A stretch of 64,000 nt of DNA from Siphonodentalium dalli. Lineage: Eukaryota; Mollusca; Scaphopoda; Gadilida; Siphonodentaliidae. The stretch lies in the NCBI GenBank assembly GCA_032622095.1, contig CP136064.1, positions 5,387,512 through 5,451,511 of the forward strand. The letters are read 5' to 3'. A model generated the notes under the pieces. That model did no database searches and was not told where the DNA came from. It saw only the letters and a program-made list of their open reading frames with translations. Within the stretch, counting starts at the first letter, position 1. Each line of letters opens with the position of its first letter. This document shows positions 21,715 through 35,281 of this stretch, one piece after another. The position numbers and the translations under genes are program-made.

Positions 21715-22414
21715 ATATGTATAACACACAATCTATAGGCCTGGAGTCAACCATCATAGTGCCATAGTATGCAGTCAAATTGTTCATATTTGATGCTCAA
21801 AATTGAATATTATGAAAAGAGGGCATTTGTTTGGTTAAAGGATTGCTATCCTGATGAAACAACAAAACACTATCGGAAAGCCACCCCTATTGTGATCACA
21901 ATGATCCAAGTCCCATAACAATCGCGTAATAAATAAGCCTAGAAATAAATAAATAATACCACCACCGGTTGTCGGCTATCTCCGTCGCAAATCCTCATAT
22001 GACGTCAAATGAGTAAACTAATTAAAAACACGGAGTCGGAGTCGGAGTTAATTGTGTCTACCTATATGACGTCATATGAGTGGCGATGGAAAATGCGGAA
22101 TCGAGCGCGTGAGTGTAATGGAATTACTGTGGGGCATGGCATGTCAATAACATTGTGTACACGTGGTGAATTTTCAACGCCTGGTGAGTTATCTTCACTT
22201 GTGATTTGTCATAAGTGCTGCTTGGAAAATTATTGTTTTGACAAGAAACATAGAAGGCCGATTGAGCGGGGTAGATAACACTTTCGTGTAAAAAATAAAG
22301 CTTATAAAAACACGAGCCGACATGTGAACTCTATTCGGGTGCGTGATCACGGTGTTGTTTTAATTTTCCATATATATGCCCCGATTGTCCCGTATTTACA
22401 ATTCATTCGTGACA
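21715..22414. other. Upstream region of the THAP relic; no recognised gene
   Basis: Has several TATGACGTCAAATGAG-like palindromic CRE-type motifs (TGACGTCA near 22000 and 22067). An 89-codon open frame at 22009-22278 has cysteine pairs (CHKCC) but no domain I recognise. Confidence 0.45.
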
Positions 22415-22783
22415 ATGCCAAATAAATGCAGTGTTTTCGGCTGTGGCCGGTATAGTGACTCTCAATTAGGTATAATTCTGCATTCATTTCCAAACGACGT
22501 TCGTTTATGTGACATTTGGTGGGATTTCTGTGGGAAACCCGTTACTCAAAATCAGAAACTATTGAAGTAGTTGCCAACGAAATAGTCCTGAATTTGTTCC
22601 GTCCACTTCGAAAAAATGTGTTTTGAGCACAACGCGAATACACTTGGCCCGAACAGTGGCTACCGACGACAACTCAGAGGAAATGCAACCCCCACGTTAA
22701 ACAAATGGACCACCGACGAGAATGCCATCCCAAGAAAAACGTCAACTCCCGTAAAGAATATAAATTTTCCGGAGCTTCCAGTC
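22415..22783 (+). pseudogene. THAP-domain zinc finger, three nonsense codons
   Basis: Translation from ATG 22415 begins MPNKCSVFGCG, continues with LHSFPND and DIWWDFCGK, and in the same frame reaches ICSVHFE and, further on, GYRRQL and ATPTLN. This is a C2CH THAP finger: C5-x4-C10-x50-C61-x2-H64, within the family spacing, with the HxFP, W and A-x-P-T motifs present. THAP fingers bind DNA and occur in P-element transposases and in host THAP proteins. Three in-frame stops (22568 TAG, 22583 TAG, 22589 TGA) lie in the short stretch before ICSVHF, where live members usually have coding residues, so the copy is broken unless a very small intron removes about 40 bases. A GTGAGT at 22784-22789 resembles a splice donor. 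No catalytic transposase domain follows in the window. Whether it derives from a host gene or a transposon is open. Confidence 0.78.
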
Positions 22784-22789
22784 GTGAGT

Positions 22790-23884
22790 ATATCCAATCG
22801 AACCTATCGCTAAAAAGCCAATACATATACCAAATAAAGAGCGTTTCATTTGACGACTCAGTCATGGTTACGAATACATACCATTGCAGTTAAAGTGGGG
22901 AGTATATTGATGAATAATTTAGTAAAGTATTCACGATGACAACTCGAGTCCCCATTTTCCTTCACTATGACTCAATAAAGAGCGTTCCATGTTAATTATC
23001 GTATATTATTTCGGTTTTACGGTCAGTTGTCTATATAAACATGTGCTCGTGTTTCTCTTTTTTTCGTTACCGAATACACTCGTTACCGGAATAGTCAAAT
23101 TATATTATATATTCATATAAAGATTGCATATATGCGAAGACTTGCACAGTTAATACTAATAGACAATTATCATATCGTAAACATTCCAATGTCCAGATCC
23201 TACGTAAAATGCGGCATGGCTTTATAATAACAACACATCGCGATACATATAATAATAACACGCTAAAGAGTGAGAACACGATGTATTTGCAGTGTTCTCC
23301 CATTATGCGACAAACGTCAAAAGCCGCGATGGAATTCATGATCGCTTTGCGCGTGCAAATTTATGATATCGTTGAATATCTATGCGTTGTCAATGAGTTA
23401 CCACGTGGTCGATCATGTGACTATGCTTCTGTTTACACGTGACAATCATGTGATGTGGCCGATGATCACGTGACTCGTCTACAACACAAAATCTTCGGCT
23501 ATCTTCGGAATTTTTTTTAATCGTTATAAAAATAACGATTAGCGGCCGAATATTAGATTACATGCGCATAATGGACATTTGATGTATATATTATCGGTAT
23601 ATTGAAAGAAAATACTCAATTTTTTTCAGGATCATATTCCTTTAATAGCTCAACTTTACATGTAGAACGAGTCATTTAGGGGTCATTCAGCTGCCATGTT
23701 GGATTTCCAAATTCAATTCATCATTCTATTTATAGCTAATCACAAAAATTTAACTTTCGCAAAGTTGAGCTACAGTGGACACATTCATTTTTTAACCATG
23801 GGTGTTGGCATACCCTTGCAGTGTCAATTAGACTGAAATTAAATTTTAAATAAACACATCTAAGAACTCTTAAAGGTGAAAATG
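22790..23884. other. No recognised gene
   Basis: Two CAATAAAGAGCGTT(C/T)CAT copies (near 22834 and 22973) and several CACGTGG/ATCATGTGA motifs between 23400 and 23480. Short open frames lack signatures. Confidence 0.5.
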
Positions 23885-24150
23885 CTAATATCCCAAACAC
23901 TTCATGAGACATTAAAAGACCTTGTGATGGTATCATCCACACAAAATTTACATCAACAAAAAAGCAAAATGCAATGAATAAGACAAGAGTATCCATTTCA
24001 TGTTATAACACTAGCTTACATGATCACTCATTACGAGAGTTAATCCTCATATAGCGATACCTAAAAATAACCATGGCTAAATACGGAAGGTACAATTATG
24101 AGACGGCACACAATCTCTCCTAAGCAAGAAGTAAATGTCATGTACTATAG
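23885..24150 (+). repeat. Dispersed repeat H
   Basis: CATTAAAAGACCTTGTGATG, TCCATTTCATGTTATAACAC, CTAAAAATAACCATGGCTAA and CAATCTCTCCTAAGCAAGAA align with 20335-20590. Confidence 0.75.
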
Positions 24151-24182
24151 CTATGGGGGCCATTGTCACAAGGCATCGATCA
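24151..24182. mobile_element. End fragment of the MULE-like foldback
   Basis: GCTATGGGGGCCATTGTCAC + AAGGCATCGATCAC matches the terminal repeat at 11473 with a few changes. The rest of the element is missing. Confidence 0.65.
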
Positions 24183-24301
24183 CGTAGATGAATGAAAAAC
24201 AACTTATACATTTATAAGGGAGGAAATAAATTAAATATTAGTTAAACATTTCTATACCTACTAGTAATGTCATGAAATTGCTTGAGTTATATTCCTATAA
24301 C

Positions 24302-24544
24302 TTAACTCTTTGAGTGCCAGGGGCCGATATTATCGGCCCTAAACCTACACAATAAGTCTGTTAAAGAATATAATAAAATATATTAAAATTGTAAAACAAA
24401 AACAAAAAACAAAAAAATTCTTAAGCCAATGCATTCTCTTATATATGCGAGGCGACCTATGGTCGACTCGCATATATAAGAGAATGCATTGGCACAGGGT
24501 ATATGGGTTTATACAAAAATCGGACCTGGCACTCAAAGGGTTAA
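24302..24544. mobile_element. TTAA-2 element with one hairpin module
   Basis: TTAACTCTTTGAGTGCCAGG to CCTGGCACTCAAAGGGTTAA, TTAA intact at both ends. Hairpin at 24426-24494, preceded by the AT-rich GTTAAAGAATATAA spacer. Confidence 0.9.
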
Positions 24545-24679
24545 TAAAAGAACCCAGTTTTGGAGCATGGCATCACCATTTTAGTCGTGTGTTCAAGCGA
24601 TGACCTCAAAACAATATTGTTTCTTAAAAAGAGAGAATTTGATACTTGTTTTTAATCACTTTAAGATATATAAAAGGTT

Positions 24680-24960
24680 GTCGACCACATAGTTCCCTGA
24701 AATGGTGGCTAACTCCAAAAGGCTAACTCCAAGGTGGCTAACTCCGAGATTGGCAGTGTTATTGAAATCGGTTAATATTTGTTTGAGTTATTGCACTTAC
24801 GACAAAAAAATGGCAAAAGTTCGTTAAACTAAGGGGCATAACTCAAGTAAGAAAAATAGGATGAAACTGTGACAACCAACTCATAAACAAACAATTATTG
24901 AAATCGGTTAATATTTGTTCGAGTTATTGCGCTCATGACAAAGAAACTGGTTTAATAAGT
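24680..24960. repeat. GACGG-type dispersed repeat, internal blocks
   Basis: Two direct copies of ATTGAAATCGGTTAATATTT + GTT(T/C)GAGTTATTGC (near 24762 and 24896). Matches the interior of 6931-7515 and lies directly against the first satellite units. Confidence 0.65.
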
Positions 24961-25082
24961 TTAACCCTTTCTATACTAAAGCATTATTGATGAGTAGTTA
25001 TCCCATAGGAAATGTTCAGGTAATAAGTTTAACCCTTTCTATACTAAAGCATTATTGATGAGTAGTTATCCCATAGGAAATG

Positions 25083-25330
25083 TCAAAATAAGTCGAAAAT
25101 GAAGTGTAATGTTAGGAAAAACAGTCCGAGCCAACCCTGAGCCGCATCATGTGGAGAGGGTGTTGTGAGAAGCATGTATACCGAAAATTATTTAAATCGG
25201 TTCATATTTGTTAAAGTTATTAAGTCGGACAGAATTTTCTAAGTCAAAATAAGTCGAAAAGTAAGACGTAACTTAAAAAAAGAAAGTCGGACCGCACCGC
25301 AATTAGCATCATGCAGAGAGGCGGTCAGGA
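25083..25330. repeat. GACGG-type block inside the satellite
   Basis: CAAAATAAGTCGAAAATGAA, AAATCGGTTCATATTTGTTA and TAAGTCGGACAGAATTTTCT match 7100-7350. It replaces satellite after the first two units, so the array edge is interleaved with the same dispersed repeat that borders it elsewhere. Confidence 0.8.
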
Positions 25331-28300
25331 AAATGTTCAGATAATAAGTTTAACCCTTTCTATACTAAAGCATCATTGATGAGTAGTTATCCTTTAGGAA
25401 TGTTCAGATAATAAGTTTAACCCTTTCTATACTAAAGCATCATTGATGAGTAGTTATCCCATAGGAAATGTTCAGATAATAAGTTTAACCCTTTCTATAC
25501 TAAAGTATCATTGATGAGTCGTTATCCTTAAGGAAATGTTCAGGTAATAAGTTTAACCCTTTCTATACTAAAGTATCATTGATGAGTCGTTATCCCATAT
25601 GAAATGTTCAGATAATAAGTTTAACACTTTCTATACTAAAGCATCATTGATGAGTAGTTATCCCATATGAAATGTTCAGATAATAAGTTTAACCTTTTCA
25701 ATACTAAAGCATCATTGATGGGTAGTTAACCCATAGGAAATGTTCAGGTAATAAGTTTAACCCTTTCTATACTAAAGTATCATTGATGAGTAGTTATCCT
25801 TAAGGAAATGTTCAGATAATTAGTTAACCCTTTCTACATTAAAGCACCATTGATGAGTAGTTATCCCATAGGAAATGTTCAGGTAATAAGTTTAACCCTT
25901 TCTATACTAAAGTATCATTGATGAGTAGTTATCCTTAAGGAAATGTTCAGATAATTAGTTAACCCTTTCTACATTAAAGCACCATTGATGAGTAGTTATC
26001 CCATAGGAAATGTTCAGATAATAAGTTTAACCCTTTCTATACTAAAGCATCATTGATGAGTAGTTATCCCATAGGAAATGTTCAGATAATAAGTTTAACC
26101 CTTTCTATACTAAAGCATCATTGATGAGTAGTTATCCCATAGGAAATGTTCAGATAATAAGTTTAACCCTTTCTATACTAAAGTATCATTGATGAGTCGT
26201 TATCCTTAAGGAAATGTTCAGGTAATAAGTTAAACCCTTTCTATACTAAAGTATCATTGATGAGTCGTTATCCTTAAGGAAATGTTCAGATAATAAGTTT
26301 AACCCTTTCTATACTGAAGCACCATTGATGAGTAGTTATCCCATAGGAAATGTTCAGGTAATAAGTTTAACCCTTTCTATACTAAAGTATCATTGATGAG
26401 TAGTTATCCTTAATGAAATGTTCAGATAATTAGTTAACCCTTTCTACATTAAAGCACCATTGATGAGTAGTTATCCCATAGGAAATGTTCAGATAATAAG
26501 TTTAACCCTTTCTATACTAAAGCATCATTGATGAGTAGTTAACCCATAGGAAATGTTCAGATAATAAGTTTAACACTTTCTATACTAAAGCATCATTGAT
26601 GAGTAGTTATCCCATATGAAATGTTCAGATAATAAGTTTAACCCTTTCTATACTAAAGCATCATTGATGAGTCGTTATCCCATAGGAAATGTTCAGGTAA
26701 TAAGTTTAACCCTTTCTATACTAAAGTATCATTGATGAGTAGTTATCCTTAAGGAAATGTTCAGATAATTAGTTAACCCTTTCTACATTAAAGCACCATT
26801 GATGAGTAGTTATCCCATAGGAAATGTTCAGATAATAAGTTTAACCCTTTCCATACTAAAGCATCATTGATGAGTAGTTAACCCATAGGAAATGTTCACA
26901 TAATAAGTTTAACCCTTTCCATACTAAAGCATCATTGATGAGTAGTTATCCTTAAGGAAAAGTTCAGATAATAAGTTTAACCCTTTCTATACTAAAGCAT
27001 CATTGATGAGTAGTTATCCCATAGGAAATGTTCAGATAATAAGTTTAACCCTTTCTATACTAAAGAAATATTGATGAGTAGTTATCCTTAAGGAAATGTT
27101 CAGATAATACGTTTAACCCTTTTTATACTAAAGCATCATTGATGAGTAGTTATCCCATAGGAAATGTTCAGATAATAAGTTTAACCCTTTCTATACTAAA
27201 GCATCATTGATGAGTAGTTATCCCATAGGAAATGTTCAGATAATAAGTTTAACCCTTTCTATACTGAAGCATCATTGATGAGTAGTTATCCCATAGGAAA
27301 TGTTCAGATAATAAGTTTAACCCTTTCTATACTAAAGCATCATTGATGAGTAGTTATCCCATAGGAAATGTTCAGATAATAAGTTTAACCCTTTCTATAC
27401 TAAAGCATCATTGATGAGTAGTTATCCCATAGGAAATGTTCAGATAATAAGTTTAACCCATTCTATACTAAAGCATCATTGATGAGTAGTTAACCCATAG
27501 GAAATGTTCACATAATAAGTTTAACCCTTTCCATACTAAAGCATCATTGATGAGTAGTTATCCTTAAGGAAATGTTCAGATAATAAGTTTAACCCTTTCT
27601 ATACTAAAGCATCATTGATGAGTAGTTATCCCATAGGAAATGTTCAGGTAATAAGTTTAACCCTTTCTATACTAAAGTATCATTGATGAGTAGTTATCCT
27701 TAAGGAAATGTTCAGATAATTAGTTAACCCTTTCTACATTAAAGCACCATTGATGAGTAGTTATCCCATAGGAAATGTTCAGATAATAAGTTTAACCCTT
27801 TCCATACTAAAGCATCATTGATGAGTAGTTAACCCATAGGAAATGTTCACATAATAAGTTTAACCCTTTCCATACTAAAGCATCATTGATGAGTAGTTAT
27901 CCTTAAGGAAATGTTCAGATAATAAGTTTAACCCTTTCTATACTAAAGCATCATTGATGAGTAGTTATCCCATAGGAAATGTTCAGATAATAAGTTTAAC
28001 CCTTTCTATACTAAAGTATCATTGATGAGTCGTTATCCTTAAGGAAATGTTCAGGTAATAAGTTTAACCCTTTCTATACTAAAGTATCATTGATGAGTCG
28101 TTATCCCATATGAAATGTTCAGATAATAAGTTTAACACTTTCTATACTAAAGCATCATTGATGAGTAGTTATCCCATATGAAATGTTCAGATAATAAGTT
28201 TAACCTTTTCAATACTAAAGCATCATTGATGGGTAGTTAACCCATAGGAAATGTTCAGGTAATAAGTTTAACCCTTTCTATACTAAAGTATCATTGATGA

Positions 28301-31300
28301 GTAGTTATCCTTAAGGAAATGTTCAGATAATTAGTTAACCCTTTCTACATTAAAGCACCATTGATGAGTAGTTATCCCATAGGAAATGTTCAGGTAATAA
28401 GTTTAACCCTTTCTATACTAAAGTATCATTGATGAGTAGTTATCCTTAAGGAAATGTTCAGATAATTAGTTAACCCTTTCTACATTAAAGCACCATTGAT
28501 GAGTAGTTATCCCATAGGAAATGTTCAGATAATAAGTTTAACCCTTTCTATACTAAAGCATCATTGATGAGTAGTTATCCCATAGGAAATGTTCAGATAA
28601 TAAGTTTAACCCTTTCTATACTAAAGCATCATTGATGAGTAGTTATCCCATAGGAAATGTTCAGATAATAAGTTTAACCCTTTCTATACTAAAGTATCAT
28701 TGATGAGTCGTTATCCTTAAGGAAATGTTCAGGTAATAAGTTAAACCCTTTCTATACTAAAGTATCATTGATGAGTCGTTATCCTTAAGGAAATGTTCAG
28801 ATAATAAGTTTAACCCTTTCTATACTGAAGCACCATTGATGAGTAGTTATCCCATAGGAAATGTTCAGGTAATAAGTTTAACCCTTTCTATACTAAAGTA
28901 TCATTGATGAGTAGTTATCCTTAATGAAATGTTCAGATAATTAGTTAACCCTTTCTACATTAAAGCACCATTGATGAGTAGTTATCCCATAGGAAATGTT
29001 CAGATAATAAGTTTAACCCTTTCTATACTAAAGCATCATTGATGAGTAGTTAACCCATAGGAAATGTTCAGATAATAAGTTTAACACTTTCTATACTAAA
29101 GCATCATTGATGAGTAGTTATCCCATATGAAATGTTCAGATAATAAGTTTAACCCTTTCTATACTAAAGCATCATTGATGAGTCGTTATCCCATAGGAAA
29201 TGTTCAGGTAATAAGTTTAACCCTTTCTATACTAAAGTATCATTGATGAGTAGTTATCCTTAAGGAAATGTTCAGATAATTAGTTAACCCTTTCTACATT
29301 AAAGCACCATTGATGAGTAGTTATCCCATAGGAAATGTTCAGATAATAAGTTTAACCCTTTCCATACTAAAGCATCATTGATGAGTAGTTAACCCATAGG
29401 AAATGTTCACATAATAAGTTTAACCCTTTCCATACTAAAGCATCATTGATGAGTAGTTATCCTTAAGGAAAAGTTCAGATAATAAGTTTAACCCTTTCTA
29501 TACTAAAGCATCATTGATGAGTAGTTATCCCATAGGAAATGTTCAGATAATAAGTTTAACCCTTTCTATACTAAAGAAATATTGATGAGTAGTTATCCTT
29601 AAGGAAATGTTCAGATAATACGTTTAACCCTTTTTATACTAAAGCATCATTGATGAGTAGTTATCCCATAGGAAATGTTCAGATAATAAGTTTAACCCTT
29701 TCTATACTAAAGCATCATTGATGAGTAGTTATCCCATAGGAAATGTTCAGATAATAAGTTTAACCCTTTCTATACTAAAGCATCATTGATGAGTAGTTAA
29801 CCCATAGGAAATGTTCACATAATAAGTTTAACCCTTTCCATACTAAAGCATCATTGATGAGTAGTTATCCTTAAGGAAATGTTCAGATAATAAGTTTAAC
29901 CCTTTCTATACTAAAGCATCATTGATGAGTAGTTATCCCATAGGAAATGTTCAGATAATAAGTTTAACCCTTTCTATACTAAAGTATCATTGATGAGTCG
30001 TTATCCTTAAGGAAATGTTCAGGTAATAAGTTTAACCCTTTCTATACTAAAGTATCATTGATGAGTCGTTATCCCATATGAAATGTTCAGATAATAAGTT
30101 TAACACTTTCTATACTAAAGCATCATTGATGAGTAGTTATCCCATATGAAATGTTCAGATAATAAGTTTAACCTTTTCAATACTAAAGCATCATTGATGG
30201 GTAGTTAACCCATAGGAAATGTTCAGGTAATAAGTTTAACCCTTTCTATACTAAAGTATCATTGATGAGTAGTTATCCTTAAGGAAATGTTCAGATAATT
30301 AGTTAACCCTTTCTACATTAAAGCACCATTGATGAGTAGTTATCCCATAGGAAATGTTCAGGTAATAAGTTTAACCCTTTCTATACTAAAGTATCATTGA
30401 TGAGTAGTTATCCTTAAGGAAATGTTCAGATAATTAGTTAACCCTTTCTACATTAAAGCACCATTGATGAGTAGTTATCCCATAGGAAATGTTCAGATAA
30501 TAAGTTTAACCCTTTCTATACTAAAGCATCATTGATGAGTAGTTATCCCATAGGAAATGTTCAGATAATAAGTTTAACCCTTTCTATACTAAAGCATCAT
30601 TGATGAGTAGTTATCCCATAGGAAATGTTCAGATAATAAGTTTAACCCTTTCTATACTAAAGTATCATTGATGAGTCGTTATCCTTAAGGAAATGTTCAG
30701 GTAATAAGTTAAACCCTTTCTATACTAAAGTATCATTGATGAGTCGTTATCCTTAAGGAAATGTTCAGATAATAAGTTTAACCCTTTCTATACTGAAGCA
30801 CCATTGATGAGTAGTTATCCCATAGGAAATGTTCAGGTAATAAGTTTAACCCTTTCTATACTAAAGTATCATTGATGAGTAGTTATCCTTAATGAAATGT
30901 TCAGATAATTAGTTAACCCTTTCTACATTAAAGCACCATTGATGAGTAGTTATCCCATAGGAAATGTTCAGATAATAAGTTTAACCCTTTCTATACTAAA
31001 GCATCATTGATGAGTAGTTAACCCATAGGAAATGTTCAGATAATAAGTTTAACACTTTCTATACTAAAGCATCATTGATGAGTAGTTATCCCATATGAAA
31101 TGTTCAGATAATAAGTTTAACCCTTTCTATACTAAAGCATCATTGATGAGTCGTTATCCCATAGGAAATGTTCAGGTAATAAGTTTAACCCTTTCTATAC
31201 TAAAGTATCATTGATGAGTAGTTATCCTTAAGGAAATGTTCAGATAATTAGTTAACCCTTTCTACATTAAAGCACCATTGATGAGTAGTTATCCCATAGG

Positions 31301-34234
31301 AAATGTTCAGATAATAAGTTTAACCCTTTCCATACTAAAGCATCATTGATGAGTAGTTAACCCATAGGAAATGTTCACATAATAAGTTTAACCCTTTCCA
31401 TACTAAAGCATCATTGATGAGTAGTTATCCTTAAGGAAAAGTTCAGATAATAAGTTTAACCCTTTCTATACTAAAGCATCATTGATGAGTAGTTATCCCA
31501 TAGGAAATGTTCAGATAATAAGTTTAACCCTTTCTATACTAAAGAAATATTGATGAGTAGTTATCCTTAAGGAAATGTTCAGATAATACGGTTAACCCTT
31601 TTTATACTAAAGCATCATTGATGAGTAGTTATCCCATAGGAAATGTTCAGATAATAAGTTTAACCCTTTCTATACTAAAGCATCATTGATGAGTAGTTAT
31701 CCCATAGGAAATGTTCAGATAATAAGTTTAACCCTTTCTATACTGAAGCATCATTGATGAGTAGTTATCCCATAGGAAATGTTCAGATAATAAGTTTAAC
31801 CCTTTCTATACTAAAGCATCATTGATGAGTAGTTATCCCATAGGAAATGTTCAGATAATAAGTTTAACCCTTTCTATACTAAAGCATCATTGATGAGTAG
31901 TTATCCCATAGGAAATGTTCAGATAATAAGTTTAACCCATTCTATACTAAACATCATTGATGAGTAGTTATCCCATAGGAAATGTTCAGATAATAAGTTT
32001 AACCCTTTCTATACTAAAGCATCATTGATGAGTAGTTATCCCATAGGAAATGTTCAGGTAATAAGTTTAACCCTTTCTATACTAAAGTATCATTGATGAG
32101 TAGTTATCCTTAAGGAAATGTTCAGATAATTAGTTAACCCTTTCTACATTAAAGCACCATTGATGAGTAGTTATCCCATAGGAAATGTTCAGATAATAAG
32201 TTTAACCCTTTCCATACTAAAGCATCATTGATGAGTAGTTAACCCATAGGAAATGTTCACATAATAAGTTTAACCCTTTCCATACTAAAGCATCATTGAT
32301 GAGTAGTTATCCTTAAGGAAATGTTCAGATAATAAGTTTAACCCTTTCTATACTAAAGCATCATTGATGAGTAGTTATCCCATAGGAAATGTTCAGGTAA
32401 TAAGTTTAACCCTTTCTATACTAAAGTATCATTGATGAGTAGTTATCCTTAAGGAAATGTTCAGATAATTAGTTAACCCTTTCTACATTAAAGCACCATT
32501 GATGAGTAGTTATCCCATAGGAAATGTTCAGATAATAAGTTTAACCCTTTCCATACTAAAGCATCATTGATGAGTAGTTAACCCATAGGAAATGTTCACA
32601 TAATAAGTTTAACCCTTTCCATACTAAAGCATCATTGATGAGTAGTTATCCTTAAGGAAATGTTCAGATAATAAGTTTAACCCTTTCTATACTAAAGCAT
32701 CATTGATGAGTAGTTATCCCATAGGAAATGTTCAGATAATAAGTTTAACCCTTTCTATACTAAAGAAATATTGATGAGTAGTTATCCTTAAGGAAATGTT
32801 CAGATAATACGTTTAACCCTTTCTATACTAAAGCATCATTGATGAGTAGTTATCCCATAGGAAATGTTCAGATAATAAGTTTAACCCTTTCTATACTAAA
32901 GCATCATTGATGAGTAGTTATCCCATAGGAAATGTTCAGATAATAAGTTTAACCCTTTCTATACTGAAGCATCATTGATGAGTAGTTATCCCATAGGAAA
33001 TGTTCAGATAATAAGTTTAACCCTTTCTATACTAAAGCATCATTGATGAGTAGTTATCCCATAGGAAATGTTCAGATAATAAGTTTAACCCTTTCTATAC
33101 TAAAGCATCATTGATGAGTAGTTATCCTATAGGAAATGTTCAGATAATAAGTTTAACCCTTTCTATACTGAAGCATCATTGATGAGTAGTTATCCTTAAG
33201 GAAATATTGAGATAAAATGTTTAAACCTTTCTATACTAAAGCATCATTGATGAGTAGTTATCCCATAGTACATGTTCAGATAATAAGTTTAGCCCACTCA
33301 ATACTAAAGCATGATTCATAAGTAGTTATCCAATAGGAAATGTTCAGATAATAAGTTTAACCCTTTCTATACTAAAGCATTATTGATGGGTAGTTATCCC
33401 ATAGGAAATGTTCATATAATAATTTGAACCTTTTCAATACTAAAGCATCATTGATGAGTAGTTATCCTTTAGGAAATGTTCAGATAATAAGTTTAACCCT
33501 TTCTATACTAAAGCATCATTGATGAGTAGTTCCTTTAGGAAATGTTCAGATAATAAGTTTAACCCTTTCTATACTAAAGTATCATTGATGAGTAGTTATC
33601 CTTAAGGAAATGTTCAGATAATTAGTTAACCCTTTCTACATTAAAGCACCATTGATGAGTAGTTATCCCATAGGAAATGTTCAGATAATAAGTTTAACCC
33701 TTTCCATACTAAAGCATCATTGATGAGTAGTTAACCCATAGGAAATGTTCACATAATAAGTTTAACCCTTTCCATACTAAAGCATCATTGATGAGTAGTT
33801 ATCCTATAGGAAATGTTCAGATAATAAGTTTAACCCTTTCTATACTGAAGCATCATTGATGAGTAGTTATCCTTAAGGAAATATTGAGATAAAATGTTTA
33901 AACCTTTCTATACTAAAGCATCATTGATGAGTAGTTATCCCATAGTACATGTTCAGATAATAAGTTTAGCCCACTCAATACTAAAGCATGATTCATAAGT
34001 AGTTATCCAATAGGAAATGTTCACATAATAAGTTTAACCCTTTCTATACTAAAGCATTATTGATGGGTAGTTATCCCATAGGAAATGTTCATATAATAAT
34101 TTGAACCTTTTCAATACTAAAGCATCATTGATGAGTAGTTATCCTTTAGGAAATGTTCAGATAATAAGTTTAACCCTTTCTATACTAAAGCATCATTGAT
34201 GAGTAGTTCCTTTAGGAAATGTTCAGATAATAAG

Positions 34235-34545
34235 TTCAATAAAAGGTCAGCCGACCACAGTGTCCCCCGAAAATGTGGCAAGTCGATGCCGCTTTGTTAA
34301 AGAAATTTAAAAAAATGTTGAAGTCGAAAAGGGTTAATAACTCCGTCAAAAAATATTTTTCCCCTCATCTATATACATGTTGCACATATCTTCAATATAT
34401 GGGCAACAATATTCTGAAGTTTCAAATCTCTGGGATGAAATCTGTAGGAGGAGATGATTACACCATGAAGGTACTCAAAAGTGTGACGGACGGACGGACG
34501 AACGGACAGTGCGACAGACGGATGAACGGACGGACGGAGCCCATT
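34235..34545. repeat. GACGG-type segment interrupting the array, copy 1
   Basis: TTCAATAAAAGGTCAGCCGA, GTTGAAGTCGAAAAGGGTTA, CAATATATGGGCAACAATAT, then GACGGACGGACGAACGG. It begins directly after a satellite unit and returns to satellite at TTTCTATATTAAAGCACC. The open frame across it is not conserved in copy 2. Confidence 0.88.
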
Positions 34546-35281
34546 TCTATATTAAAGCACCATTGATGAGTAGTTATCCCATAGGAAATGTTCAGATAAT
34601 AAGTTTAACCCTTTCCATACTAAAGCATCATTGATGAGTAGTTAACCCATAGGAAATGTTCAGATAATAAGTTTAACCCTTTCCATACTAAAGCATCATT
34701 GATGAGTAGTTATCCTTAAGGAAATGTTCAGATAATAAGTTTAACCCTTTCTATACTAAAGCATGATTCATGAGTAGTTATCCCATAGGAAATGTTCATA
34801 TAATAATTTGAACCCTTTCCATACTAAAGCATCATTGATGAGTAGTTATTCCATAGGAAATGTTCAGATAATAAGTTTAACCTTTTCAATACTAAAGCAT
34901 CATTGATGAGTAGTTATCCTTTAGGAAATGTTCAGATAATAAGTTTAACCCTTTCTATACTAAAGCATCATTGATGAGTAGTTATTCCATAGGAAATGTT
35001 CAGATAATAAGTTTAACCTTTTCAATACTAAAGCATCATTGATGAGTAGTTATCCTTTAGGAAATGTTCAGATAATAAGTTTAACCCTTTCTATACTAAA
35101 GCATCATTGATGAGTAGTTATTCCATAGGAAATGTTCATATAATAAGTTTAACCTTTTCAATACTAAAGCATCATTGATGAGTAGTTATCCTTTAGGAAA
35201 TGTTCAGATAATAAGTTTAACCCTTTCTATACTAAAGCATCATTGATGAGTAGTTCCTTTAGGAAATGTTCAGATAATAAG

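Noticed and set aside
22009-22278. 89-codon frame upstream of the THAP relic
   Set aside because: No recognised domain and no evidence of splicing to the THAP finger; kept only as a note.
34273-34566. 97-codon frame in the array interruption
   Set aside because: The near-identical second copy at 35282 has indels that break it.
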